A stretch of 64,000 bases of DNA. It comes from Roseiarcus sp963820795 (GTDB lineage: Bacteria > Pseudomonadota > Alphaproteobacteria > Rhizobiales > Beijerinckiaceae). Shown piece by piece: positions 54,940 to 63,235 of the stretch. The DNA is taken from positions 62,001 through 126,000 of the forward strand of contig CAWGBJ010000024.1 in the NCBI GenBank assembly GCA_963820795.1, read 5' to 3'. Position 1 is the stretch's first letter, and every line of letters starts with the position of its first letter. The position numbers were made by a program, and so were the translations under genes. The notes under the pieces were generated by a model. That model ran no database searches. It was not told the DNA's origin and saw only the letters and a program-made list of their open reading frames with translations.

Positions 54940-55199
54940 CCTCCACACATCTCAAGTCGCCGCGCGGACCCCTTCCCCAGCTTGCTGGTAGCTTGCTGGG
55001 GGAAGGTGGCGCGGAGCGCCGGATGGGGTGTGGGCCGCAGCTTCGACGCCGGCATGATTGCACAAGCGGCGCCGCGAACTTTCGTCGTCGCGAACCTGCT
55101 TTCCACACCCCATCCGTCGCCTTCGGCGACACCTTCCCCACTTCGTGGAGAAGGGGACGCCGCGACGACCAGCGGCAGGTCCGATGACCTGTGTGAATC
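54940..55199. mobile_element. MITE-like repeat, copy 1
   Basis: About 260 bp, non-coding, closely similar over most of its length to 57118-57356 in the same orientation. The right end is TGTGTGAATC; the left end (TCCACACATC) is a slightly decayed complement. Inside are nested inverted repeats (CCTTCCCCAGC…GGGGAAGG, GGGTGTGG…CCACACCC, CCTTCGGCGACACCTTCCCC). No transposase is encoded. Confidence 0.65.
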
Positions 55200-55350
55200 T
55201 GTCAGCGCTTTCGCGTGGGAGGAAATCGGCCGCCGCACCGTCGGCGGTTGCCATCCTCCCCTGCCGAATACGAAGCGGCGGGGCAGGGGGAGCGCGCGAT
55301 GAGCGCGGTGGAGGGGGCGGGCGCAACAGATAACGCGATAAGAGACTTCG

Positions 55351-55369
55351 CCAGGGGCTACGCCCCTGG
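55351..55369. terminator. Possible terminator hairpin after the TIR-FGE gene
   Basis: Arms CCAGGGGC and GCCCCTGG enclose a three-base loop, 50 bp beyond the stop of the minus-strand TIR-FGE gene. It lacks a T tract, so Rho-independent action is doubtful. The rest of 55200-55419 holds nothing identifiable. Confidence 0.4.
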
Positions 55370-55419
55370 ACCCCGACCGCTGCTCTACTCGGCCTTGTCA
55401 GGACGTAAAGAGTTAAAGA

Positions 55420-56922
55420 TCACAGATTTAACGTTCTGGCCAACCGGACGCCGATATTGCTGTACCGGTCGTCTGGGTCGTACCTGTCGCGATACGCGGC
55501 GCGGAGGTTCCTGGGATCGATGTACCAAGAGCCGCCGCGGAGGACCCGAGTATCACACTTTCCCTCCGTCCAAGCTCTGCCGTCGCCCGGGGCTCCTTCG
55601 TAGGTATCGCGGTAGCAGTCCTCGACCCATTGCCAGACGTTGCCATGCATGTCGAATAGACCGAACGCGTTCGGCCTGAATGAGCCCAACCGGCGACGTG
55701 TAGGCGTAGCCGTCGCTGCATGGCAGGACCGTCCAGTGCTTGGCCCCCGGAATTTCCTTCTTACCGGTCTGGTCCATGCCATTGCCGTATTTGCAAAAGT
55801 CGGCCTCCGAATCGCCGAAGAAATAGCGTGGATAGTTTCCCGGCCGCGTCTGGCCGCGCGCGGAATATTCCCATTCCGCCTCGCTCAGCAAGCGATAGGC
55901 CCTGCCCGTCTTGGCCGACAGCCATTCCGCATAGGCCTGTGCATCGTGCCAGTTCAAACAGGTCGCCGGATGCGCCCCCGTCTGCGCGAACCCCGGATCT
56001 CGCCACGAAGGACCTTTTTGCAGTTCCCATTTCTTGCCGTTCCAAACGTGGGCGGCCGATCCCGCATCATGACCGGTCTCCGCCACGAAGGCCTTGAACT
56101 CATCGACCGTCACCGGAAATTTGCCGACCGCGAAGGGCTTTGCAATCCGCACGTCGTGTTGCGGCCCTTCGTCAGTAAAGCGACCTTCCTCTTTTTCTGG
56201 CGAACCCATCGTGAAGGTCCCGGCGGGGACGACGACCATGACGGGAAAATCGACGCCTTCCCGGAACTCGTCCTTCGGCGCGAGCGCACGTTCCTCGGCC
56301 GGCGTCAGAACGGCGGGAGACCGCGAAGCTAGCAGAGCCAAGCGCGCTTCCGACCCGCCGCCGGGACGACCTCTTCCACACTCCGCTCGACAGCGGCCAT
56401 TGCCCGTTTGGCGGGCGGCGAACGCCGCATCGCCTGCATGACGCCCTTGGCAAAATCGCCCGCCCATCGGCGAACGTCGGGCGAATTCGGCTCGGCATAG
56501 AAATGCGGCCGGAAGTCGATCCATTGCGAGCTCAGCAGCGCGGCAAGGTCGTCGCCGAAAATCGTATCTCCCGGCCGAATGTGGTCCACGTCGACGTTGT
56601 GCACGGGAAAGATCAGGCCGTCGCGGCCGAGCGCGATCATGCGCCGCTGATACGACCTGAATTCGTCGAGGCAATATTGGCTCTTGAGGAAGCGCGGCGT
56701 GACGATCGGAATGTAGAAAGTCGTTTGGGCGATCGCCCGCTCGATTTCGTCGGCCCAATTCGCGCCAAAGGGAATCGCCGTCACGTCCTGCCAGAGAGTG
56801 ACCGCCTCACCACTTCGCAAGCCTATCTCGTTGCCGACCATCGCCCGCAACTGGCTCAAATGCCCGCCGGTCTGCTGCTCGTCCAGACGCGCGTAGCTCC
56901 AGAAGCCGATGGGATCGAGCAT
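55420..56922 (-). CDS. TIR domain protein with FGE/SUMF1-like C-terminal domain (two frameshifts)
   Basis: About 500 residues after repair. Residues 5-165 form a TIR domain (FWSYARLDEQ…LWQDVTAIPFGANW…FYIPIVTPRFLKS) with a candidate catalytic Glu at 87 in CLDEF. Residues 220-500 form a formylglycine-generating-enzyme/C-type-lectin fold (VVVPAGTFTMGSPE, LLSEAEWEYSARG, NVWQWVED, RGGSW). The FGE active-site cysteine pair is missing, so it likely binds a ligand. A base is missing near 56356-56364 and one is surplus at 55685-55687. The last 13 Asn/Asp/Tyr-type codons fit an adenine-substitution pattern (see findings). MITE-like repeats lie on both sides. Confidence 0.82.
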
Positions 56923-57117
56923 CGATGAGTCCCCGGACGCGGAAATGCGGCGCGGCGTCGGCGCCGATTCGGCTACTCGCGAAAATGCCCGGACGCCCAA
57001 GGGAAACAAGCCGGTTTTTGTACAGGCTTTCAAACCTGGCGATGCAAGTCCGGGGCCGCCGCCGCCTGCGTGATCGCGGCGAAGGTGGGAAAGCAGCCCA
57101 GGGGGCGATCCCTGCTA
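56923..57117. other. Upstream region of the TIR-FGE gene
   Basis: 195 bp between the TIR-FGE start and the second MITE-like copy. No repeat or conserved promoter is obvious; the gene has GGGGA nine bases before its ATG on the minus strand. Confidence 0.35.
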
Positions 57118-57356
57118 GATTCACACATCTCCAAGGCCGCGGATTCTCCTTCCCCAGCTGCGCCGGGGAAGGTGGCCGAAGGCCGGATCGGGTGTGGCCT
57201 GCTGCATGAACCTCAGTCCGATTGCACGAACGTCACCGCGAAGCTTTCATCGAGGGATTCCTGCTCGCCACACCCTATCCGTCGCCTTCGGCGACACCTT
57301 CCCCACTTCGTGGAGAAGGGGGGCCGCGCGCAAATCGACAAAGACTTGTGTGAATC
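57118..57356. mobile_element. MITE-like repeat, copy 2
   Basis: A 239-bp non-coding element with perfect 10-bp terminal inverted repeats, GATTCACACA (57118-57127) and TGTGTGAATC (57347-57356). It is internally self-complementary and matches copy 1 (54940-55199). No target-site duplication is clear. The remaining 57357-57558 up to the pirin gene is gene-free. Confidence 0.7.
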
Positions 57357-57558
57357 CGGGTAGGGGCGATCCTTCGTCCCAACTGATACGATCGTTCACT
57401 CCTGCTGATATACTTGCGCTCTTGTCCCCCTATTCCTATGTTTGCGCAGAACACGGTTTCTGCCAAAGAATTTGTTGGGGTTCGTCATTTCTCGACAGGG
57501 AACGGCGGCAGTATTCCGGAAACCGAATCCACCTGCTCTTTCCATCTGGAGGCTTTCC

Positions 57559-58467
57559 ATGTCCATTCGTCCCGTCAAGCGCGTCAACCTGTCGCGGCCG
57601 ACGCTCGAGGGCGCCGGGGTGCGGCTGCGCCGCGCCTTCGGCTTCGGCGACACGTCCGATTTCGATCCGTTCCTGATGATGGACGATTTCCGCGGCGACA
57701 GGCCCGAGGATTATCAGGCCGGTTTCCCCTGGCATCCGCATCGCGGCATCGAGACGATCACCTATGTGCTGGCGGGCTCGGTCGAGCACGGCGACAGCCT
57801 CGGCAATCGCGGCAAGCTCGGCTCGGGCGACGTCCAGTGGATGACCGCCGGCAGCGGCATCATGCACCAGGAGATGCCGGCGGGCGACGCCAAGGGCCGC
57901 ATGCACGGCTTCCAGCTCTGGGCGAACCTTCCCGCGAGCCTCAAGATGACGAGGCCGCGCTACCAGGACGTGCCCTCCTCCGCCATCCCGGAAGTGACTG
58001 ACGACGACGGCACGACGGTGCGGGTGATCTGCGGCGACTTCTGGGGCAAGAGCGGTCCGGTCGACGGCGTCGCCGCCGAGCCGCGCTATCTCGACGTCAG
58101 CGTGCCGGCCGGCAAGAGGAAGCGCCTCAAGGTCGAGGACTTCCGCCAGGCCTTCGCCTATGTCTTCGAAGGCTCGGCTGACTTCTCCGACGCTTCGGAG
58201 CCCTTTGGCGTCCTGCGCGAGGCCGAGGTCGACGGCCAGGACGTGCTGGTGCGCGACCGGGTCGGCAACCGTTCGCTCGTCGTCTTCGGCGCCGGCGACG
58301 AGATCAGCGTGCAGGCGGGCGAGGAGGGCGTGCGCTTCCTGCTCGTCTCCGGCCGGCCGCTGCGCGAGCCGATCGCCTGGCACGGACCAATCGTGATGAA
58401 CACGCAGGACGAAATCCGCCAGGCGATGATGGACCTGCGCAGCGGCGCGTTCATCCGACGCGCCTGA
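57559..58467 (+). CDS. Pirin family protein
   Basis: A 302-residue bicupin. The N-terminal cupin has the metal motif PWHPHRGIETITYVLAGSVEHGDSLG, with H…H…E…H ligands for Fe, and the pirin signature (GSGDVQWMTAGSGIMHQEMP). Bacterial pirins act as quercetinases or as regulators of metabolic enzymes. Start ATG has GGAGG seven bases upstream. No partner gene is adjacent. Confidence 0.92.
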   Translation: MSIRPVKRVNLSRPTLEGAGVRLRRAFGFGDTSDFDPFLMMDDFRGDRPEDYQAGFPWHPHRGIETITYVLAGSVEHGDSLGNRGKLGSGDVQWMTAGSGIMHQEMPAGDAKGRMHGFQLWANLPASLKMTRPRYQDVPSSAIPEVTDDDGTTVRVICGDFWGKSGPVDGVAAEPRYLDVSVPAGKRKRLKVEDFRQAFAYVFEGSADFSDASEPFGVLREAEVDGQDVLVRDRVGNRSLVVFGAGDEISVQAGEEGVRFLLVSGRPLREPIAWHGPIVMNTQDEIRQAMMDLRSGAFIRRA

Positions 58468-58728
58468 ACCTTCGAGGGGTCACGGGCGCGCCAAGTCCTG
58501 TGAATCGTCGACAAGGGCTGCGGGACTCGGAACGGCCGGATTGCTGTCCAGATTCGGTCAGCCGAGGCTCCGATGAAGCTTGCGGCAAAACGGCGAAATC
58601 CGTTGCGGCCAATATAAAGCGCCCGCAGACCGTTACAGTCTGCGAGCGCCTACCCCCGGCCTCGGCTGTGTTGAAACCGCTGCCTTTCGTTTAGTCCCCA
58701 AAGCATGTGATCGTAGACCGAGCGGCGG
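58468..58728. other. Intergenic region between pirin and the AraC gene
   Basis: About 260 bp with no gene. A possible hairpin occurs at 58614-58655 (CGCCCGCAGACCG…TGCGAGCGCC), weak and without a T tract. The first copy of the 32-bp motif begins at 58729. Confidence 0.35.
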
Positions 58729-58760
58729 GCGTCTTGCTATTTCGAGCCAATCGGCTGTTA
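58729..58760 (+). promoter_or_regulatory. 32-bp motif, copy A (candidate AraC operator)
   Basis: The sequence GCGTCTTGCTATTTCGAGCC, continuing AATCGGCTGTTA, lies 27 bp upstream of the chosen start of the AraC gene. Copies B (59932-59963) and C (59996-60027, inverted) share at least 25 of 32 positions, with GCCAATCGG invariant. Confidence 0.55.
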
Positions 58761-58787
58761 GCTCGGAGCGAGCTTCCCCGCCGGGGC

Positions 58788-59876
58788 ATGGACGTGGCCG
58801 AGGAAACATTCGGACGGGCTCTGCCGACCATATCGGGCTTCGGCGCCAGGCTCGCTATTGGAGCTCTGAAGAAGCAGAATGTCGCCATAGCGCCACTGCT
58901 CCGGCGCGCGGGGCTATCGGAACGCGACCTCGACAGTCGGCATCCTCCCATCGCGGCCACGGCACAGTTCAAGTTTTTCGAATGCGTGGCGGAGGCGATC
59001 GATGACAGCGCGTTCGGACTTCACTTGGCCGAAGGGGCCAATCCACGGGCGGCAGGGTTGCTGTTCTACGTCATGTCCGCTGCGAACGACGTCGGCGAAG
59101 CGCTGGCGCTCTTTGCTCGCTACAGCCGGATCGTCAACGAAGCGTTGCACGTCAAGCTCGTGCGCGCCTCGGAGGGGGCGGTTGTCGAGACAGGCTTCCT
59201 CGGCCTTTCCAGATACGACGCTAAACAAGCCACCGAATTTGGCGTGGCCCTGACGATCAAGGCGCTACGAGAAATCACAGGTCGGAATATCCATCCGATG
59301 AAGGTGAGCTTCATCCACGGGCGCAACTCTAAGCTCCGCTCGTTCGAGCGGTTCTTCCGTTGCCCAGTCGAGTTTGGCGCGTCAAGCGATCAATTCGCAT
59401 TCTCGCATGATACGCTGGCCCTTCCGCTGATCACGGAAGATCGGTACTTGCTCGAGACGCTCCAGCCCATATGCGATGCGGCTGCAAAAGACCGCCGCAC
59501 GCCGGTCGGGACGCTCCGAGCCAAGGTTGAGAACGAGGTCCAAAAGCTGCTCCCTCACGGCAAGGCGAAGAGGCACAACGTCGCCAATATATTGGGCCTC
59601 AGCGAGCGAACGCTGTCGCGCAGGCTGGCCGACGAAGGCGCGACTTACCACCAGGTTTTGGATGAGTTGCGTCGAAGTCTCGCGCGCGAATACGTAAGGG
59701 AGCCAGGCGTGTCGCTTTCACAAATGGCGTGGCTCCTCGGCTACGAAGGGACGAGTTCTTTCAATCACGCTTTCAGGCGATGGACGGGCCGCTCGCCGTC
59801 CGAAGTTCGAAACGAGAAGTTGCTTCCGACGCGGCAACGCTACGTCGCTCCCGGTGTCGGGCCGAGCCAGCCGTAG
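58788..59876 (+). CDS. AraC family regulator with arabinose-binding-like sensor domain
   Basis: A 362-residue regulator. The N-terminal 200 residues match the AraC_binding_2 (OruR/ArgR-like) sensor domain. The C-terminal HTH pair is near 265-345 (HNVANILGLSERTLSRRLADEGATYHQVLDELR and VSLSQMAWLLGYEGTSSFNHAFRRWTG). Start at MDVAEETF leaves the upstream motif copy A outside the coding region; an earlier in-frame start at 58707 would swallow it. Motif copies upstream and downstream suggest autoregulation and control of the small membrane-protein gene. GC content is a little lower than average. Confidence 0.86.
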   Translation: MDVAEETFGRALPTISGFGARLAIGALKKQNVAIAPLLRRAGLSERDLDSRHPPIAATAQFKFFECVAEAIDDSAFGLHLAEGANPRAAGLLFYVMSAANDVGEALALFARYSRIVNEALHVKLVRASEGAVVETGFLGLSRYDAKQATEFGVALTIKALREITGRNIHPMKVSFIHGRNSKLRSFERFFRCPVEFGASSDQFAFSHDTLALPLITEDRYLLETLQPICDAAAKDRRTPVGTLRAKVENEVQKLLPHGKAKRHNVANILGLSERTLSRRLADEGATYHQVLDELRRSLAREYVREPGVSLSQMAWLLGYEGTSSFNHAFRRWTGRSPSEVRNEKLLPTRQRYVAPGVGPSQP

Positions 59877-59931
59877 GCTCAGGCGCGACAAACCCGACCA
59901 ATGCTCCACTTTCCTGCGAAGCAGGCGGTCA

Positions 59932-59963
59932 GCGTCGTGCTATTCGTGGCCAATCGGCTGTTA
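59932..59963 (+). promoter_or_regulatory. 32-bp motif, copy B
   Basis: GCGTCGTGCTATTCGTGGCC continuing AATCGGCTGTTA; 55 bp after the AraC gene, same orientation as copy A. Confidence 0.5.
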
Positions 59964-59995
59964 CTTCATGCCAAACGTAACAAATGCCAGTGGCC

Positions 59996-60027
59996 CAACA
60001 ACCGATTGGCCCAAAATAGCAAGACGC
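59996..60027 (-). promoter_or_regulatory. 32-bp motif, copy C (inverted)
   Basis: The minus strand reads GCGTCTTGCTATTTTGGGCC then AATCGGTTGTTG. It faces copy B across 32 bp and lies 43 bp before the ATG at 60071. Confidence 0.5.
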
Positions 60028-60070
60028 TCGATGCGCCCTGTGCGATCCGAGCGGCTGGAAGGAGTCACCA

Positions 60071-60202
60071 ATGACAGAGATTGACGACGCCTTGTTTGTG
60101 GAGGCGGAGATTAAGGACCATCACGCAGCGCTCATTCGACAAATGGTCGTGGTTGGAATCATCATTTGCATTATGTTGATATTGGTGGGACTGCATCGTT
60201 GA
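60071..60202 (+). CDS. 43-residue single-pass membrane protein
   Basis: A small gene with AAGGAG seven bases before its ATG. The peptide starts MTEIDDALFVEAEIKDHHAA and ends in a hydrophobic segment (MVVVGIIICIMLILVGLHR), so it is likely a tail-anchored or bitopic inner-membrane peptide. Two copies of the 32-bp motif precede it, tying it to the AraC regulator just upstream. No family is recognised. It is too short for most gene callers. Confidence 0.6.
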   Translation: MTEIDDALFVEAEIKDHHAALIRQMVVVGIIICIMLILVGLHR

Positions 60203-60335
60203 TCCATCGAACACGGGACACGTGGAACGGCGATGTGGCCCCGAAAGTTTCGAAGCGGACGGCGATTTCGTGGGCTAGTCGGTTGGCATCTTACGCTGGA
60301 AGGACCGCGCATCAGCTTAAACACGTAAGCAGAAA

Positions 60336-60776
60336 TCATTCAGCAGTGAATTCTATGCATGGGTCGGGATTCCCACAATGTTGACCCGTTCCGAATTTGA
60401 GATGTGAACTGCCTGCCGGAATTGTGTCTGACATTCCCAGTAATTTCAGGCCGACAAGCAAGGGAGCCTTGTCAATACGTTCGAGTTTAACCTGATATTT
60501 GTTTCCTAGGTACGAACAGACGCTCATGGCGCCACTGATCCAAGTGCTTCCGTCGGGCTTCTTGCCCACAAATTGTAGTTCGTCACCTTGCCCACCGCTT
60601 ATGGTCAGATACAGCGGCTGGTTGTCTTTTTGATGTAATTCCTTCCACCTGTCGCTCATCTTCTTTTCTAATAGCTGCTGACGCGTCGTTAGACATTCTT
60701 CCGCGAAAACAGATCCAAATAGGGAAGGCGCAAGCACCATCCAAAACGTAAGAACGGCAATTCGATACGCGAGCAT
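60336..60776 (-). CDS. Secreted hypothetical protein
   Basis: A 146-residue protein with a signal peptide ending SVFA|EE. The mature part is mostly beta with three to four cysteines (residues 28, 87, 134, 139) that may form disulfides, and lysine-rich helices near the N-terminus. GC content is clearly below the neighbours', suggesting acquisition. No family is recognised. Confidence 0.65.
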   Translation of the reverse strand: MLAYRIAVLTFWMVLAPSLFGSVFAEECLTTRQQLLEKKMSDRWKELHQKDNQPLYLTISGGQGDELQFVGKKPDGSTWISGAMSVCSYLGNKYQVKLERIDKAPLLVGLKLLGMSDTIPAGSSHLKFGTGQHCGNPDPCIEFTAE

Positions 60777-61405
60777 AATTCAACCGACATCCAGTGGAGG
60801 GCCGCCGGGTTCAATCCCAACCTGCGCCCGTTTCGGGCTCATGGCAATCTGTCGTCGTGTCACAGGACAGCGCCAACGGCGCATCTTCACTCCCGCTGAA
60901 GGATCGGAAACGACCTGCCCCCCATTTATGCCAGTTGTCCGCAGCCCTGCCCCTGCCGCTACGCTAGCGCCGCCAGCGCGCCAAATGTGACCTCCCTCAG
61001 GCGTCGCGCGGCGTCACGCGCTCGGGAATTTGTCCCCATTCCCGAAGCGCGCCCTTGCCCCGCACCGGTCCCCCATCACGGTGCGGGGCCTCCCCTGGAC
61101 GTTCATCTCGAATTGACACTTAATCGAACCCGCCGCGCTGCGGGCTTGAATGTGGAGGCGCGGTAGTGGCGACGGGAGGCGGGCCTTTTCTCGCCCGGCC
61201 ATGCGTCGCTGCGGCGCGGCTCAGGATCCCCCGCCTGAGCCGCGTTGTTTTCAACTCTTCAGAGGCGGCATTGGGGGTGGCGTTTTCGTGGGGTTCCATC
61301 GTCGAGGGTGGATCAATTCGGCGGATTTCCGGGGGCTGTAGCGCCGCCATAGCAACGACGCCTTCTCCCGGTCGCGACCGCCCGGCGGGAGAAGGGGCGA
61401 CGATG
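60777..61405. other. 629-bp intergenic region with tandem stable hairpins
   Basis: No supportable gene. Two hairpins occur back to back. The first pairs CGCGC-CGGGAAT with ATTCCCG-GCGCG (61017-61051, one small asymmetric bulge). The second pairs GCCCCGCACCG with CGGTGCGGGGC (61057-61089). The stretch may encode a structured RNA or regulatory leader. The region to 61405 is otherwise featureless. Confidence 0.45.
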
Positions 61406-61903
61406 TCATAGCCGCGCGGCGGGGCGGATCATGCGGGTCATCACGTCGTCGCGCACGACGGCGGCGTGCCAGAGCGCGCCGGCGACATGCAGCGCAAACA
61501 GCACGAAGAGGATCGGGCGGACCATCAGATGATGCAGCCCGGCGAGTTGCGGCAGCCAGAAATAGGCGATGAGGCCGACCAGGGCCGCGCCGATGAGATC
61601 GACGTAGAGCCCGACGTGCACGGCGCTCGCGAGCCATTGCAGCGCCCAGAACTGATTGGCGGCCGGCGGCGCGCCGACTGTATGGCGAAGCGCCAGCCGC
61701 CACAGCATCGCGGCGAGGATCGCCAGGCCGACGGCGATATGGATGGGCGCCCAGACCGAGGCGACCTCGGCCGGCCTGCCGCCGTGGGCGGCGTGAAAGA
61801 GATGGGTCATGTTGTCGCCGGTCAGGAACTGGTACGCGACCAGGACGAAAACCATCCAGTGCAGCGCGATCTGGCGCGCGCTGTAGCCGACAGACGCCAT
61901 CAT
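61406..61903 (-). CDS. Cytochrome b561 family protein
   Basis: A 165-residue four-helix membrane protein. Conserved heme-ligand histidines are seen in ALHWMVFVLVAYQF, APIHIAVGLAIL, LHHLMVRPILFVLFALHVAGALWH. CybB-type b561 proteins shuttle electrons from quinol. The start ATG overlaps the glycosyltransferase stop in ATGA, so the two genes are translationally coupled. The C-terminal side shows no signal peptide or extra domain. Confidence 0.88.
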   Translation of the reverse strand: MMASVGYSARQIALHWMVFVLVAYQFLTGDNMTHLFHAAHGGRPAEVASVWAPIHIAVGLAILAAMLWRLALRHTVGAPPAANQFWALQWLASAVHVGLYVDLIGAALVGLIAYFWLPQLAGLHHLMVRPILFVLFALHVAGALWHAAVVRDDVMTRMIRPAARL

Positions 61904-63198
61904 CGCCCCCCCATCTCGAGCGCTTCGGCATAGACGGCGAGGGTGTCGCGCGTCATGCGCTCGAGCGAATAGAACTCGCCGATCCTTGCGCGCGAGCGGC
62001 GCCGGATCGCTTCGCGCGCAGACGCCCCCAACGTCAGCGCCGATTCGATCGCGGCGGCGAGCGCCGGGACGTCGCGCGGCGGGACGAGCCAACCCGAGCG
62101 CTCCTCGGCCGGGACGGACGGCGGCGCGGCGACGATCTCGGGCGCCGCGCCGACGTCCGAAACGACGAGCAGGGCGCCCGTCGCGGCGGCTTCGATCGCA
62201 GCGCGCGTCAGGCCTTCGGCTTCGCTCGCCGGAAAGACGACGACACCGGCGGCGATGAAGGCGGCCGCCCGGTCGGTCGGGGCGCCGACGCGGGCGAACG
62301 CCGATCTGACCCCCTGCGCGACCGCGTAAGCGTCGAGCTCGCGGCCGAAGGCGGCCTTCGCCGCCTCGCCCGCCAGAACGAAGCGGACGTCCGGGAGGCC
62401 GCCTGCGCTGATGAGCGCAGCGGCTTCGATCAGCGTCCGCTGGCCGCGCGCCGGCGCGAGGCGCGCCGGGGCGAGAACGACGCGCTCGTGCGGCGCCGCG
62501 CCCCAGCTCTCGCGGATTTTCGCGACGCGGAGACGACTCACCGCTTCGGGGGCGAAGCGCGCAAGATCGACGCCGGGCCGGACGATCCTGAGACGCGTCT
62601 CAGTCCCGGAGAGGGCGCGCGCGGCGCGTTCGGCGACGAATTGCGAGGCGACGATGATGCGATCGCCGTCGGCGACCGCCGATTCGAACCTCGACCCCGG
62701 CTGGGTCGTGCTCTCGCCCGCCATCGTCGTCACCAGGGTGCGCCTCGCCCTGCGGCAGGCGGCCCGCGCCACCCAAGCGGCAGCGCGCGAGCGCGCATGG
62801 ACGAGATCGACCCGCTCGGCGTCGAGAACGCGCGCCAGCCGGCGCGCATTGAACGGCATCGCCAGCGGATTCCGGGTCGAGGCAGGAAAGGGAAGATGCA
62901 GGCCGCCGAGCGCCTGCACCTCGCTCGCCAGCTCGCCCGGATCGGAGGCGACCAGCGCCCGCGCGCCGGCCTCAACCAGCGCCGCCGCCACGGCAAGCGT
63001 CGACCGCTCGTCGCCGCCGGCGGCGAGCGGGGGAACGATCTGCAGAATCGTCCGGCCCGCGAGCGGCGCCTTCGTCCCGCGCCCGAAGGGAGAAAGCGCG
63101 CTGACGGTCACGGGCCGCTTCGCCGCGGCGAGTCGTTGACACGGGACCGAGCCTCGGCCAAGTCCGCGGCCTCCGGACGGCTCAGGGGCGCAGCGCAT
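61900..63198 (-). CDS. Glycosyltransferase family 4 protein
   Basis: About 432 residues. The N-terminal GT-B domain opens TILQIVPPLAAGGDERSTLAVAAALVEAG, and the C-terminal donor domain has ERVVLAPARLAPARGQRTLIEAA and the EX7E-like FPASEAEGLTRAAIEAAATG. It likely builds a surface glycan; the donor sugar is unknown. The exact start is unclear among three Met codons; MRCAPEP (63198) avoids overlap with the divergent hydrolase. It is coupled to the b561 gene. Confidence 0.82.
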   Translation of the reverse strand: MRCAPEPSGGRGLGRGSVPCQRLAAAKRPVTVSALSPFGRGTKAPLAGRTILQIVPPLAAGGDERSTLAVAAALVEAGARALVASDPGELASEVQALGGLHLPFPASTRNPLAMPFNARRLARVLDAERVDLVHARSRAAAWVARAACRRARRTLVTTMAGESTTQPGSRFESAVADGDRIIVASQFVAERAARALSGTETRLRIVRPGVDLARFAPEAVSRLRVAKIRESWGAAPHERVVLAPARLAPARGQRTLIEAAALISAGGLPDVRFVLAGEAAKAAFGRELDAYAVAQGVRSAFARVGAPTDRAAAFIAAGVVVFPASEAEGLTRAAIEAAATGALLVVSDVGAAPEIVAAPPSVPAEERSGWLVPPRDVPALAAAIESALTLGASAREAIRRRSRARIGEFYSLERMTRDTLAVYAEALEMGGR

Positions 63199-63235
63199 CG
63201 CGGCGCTAGCGCCGGGCCGCGTCATGAGGCGAGCC

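Noticed and set aside
57436..58383. 315-codon minus-strand open frame
   Set aside because: Antisense to the pirin gene, which has clear family motifs and a ribosome-binding site.
61120..61411. Short open frames on both strands before cytochrome b561
   Set aside because: No ribosome-binding site, no recognisable protein features.
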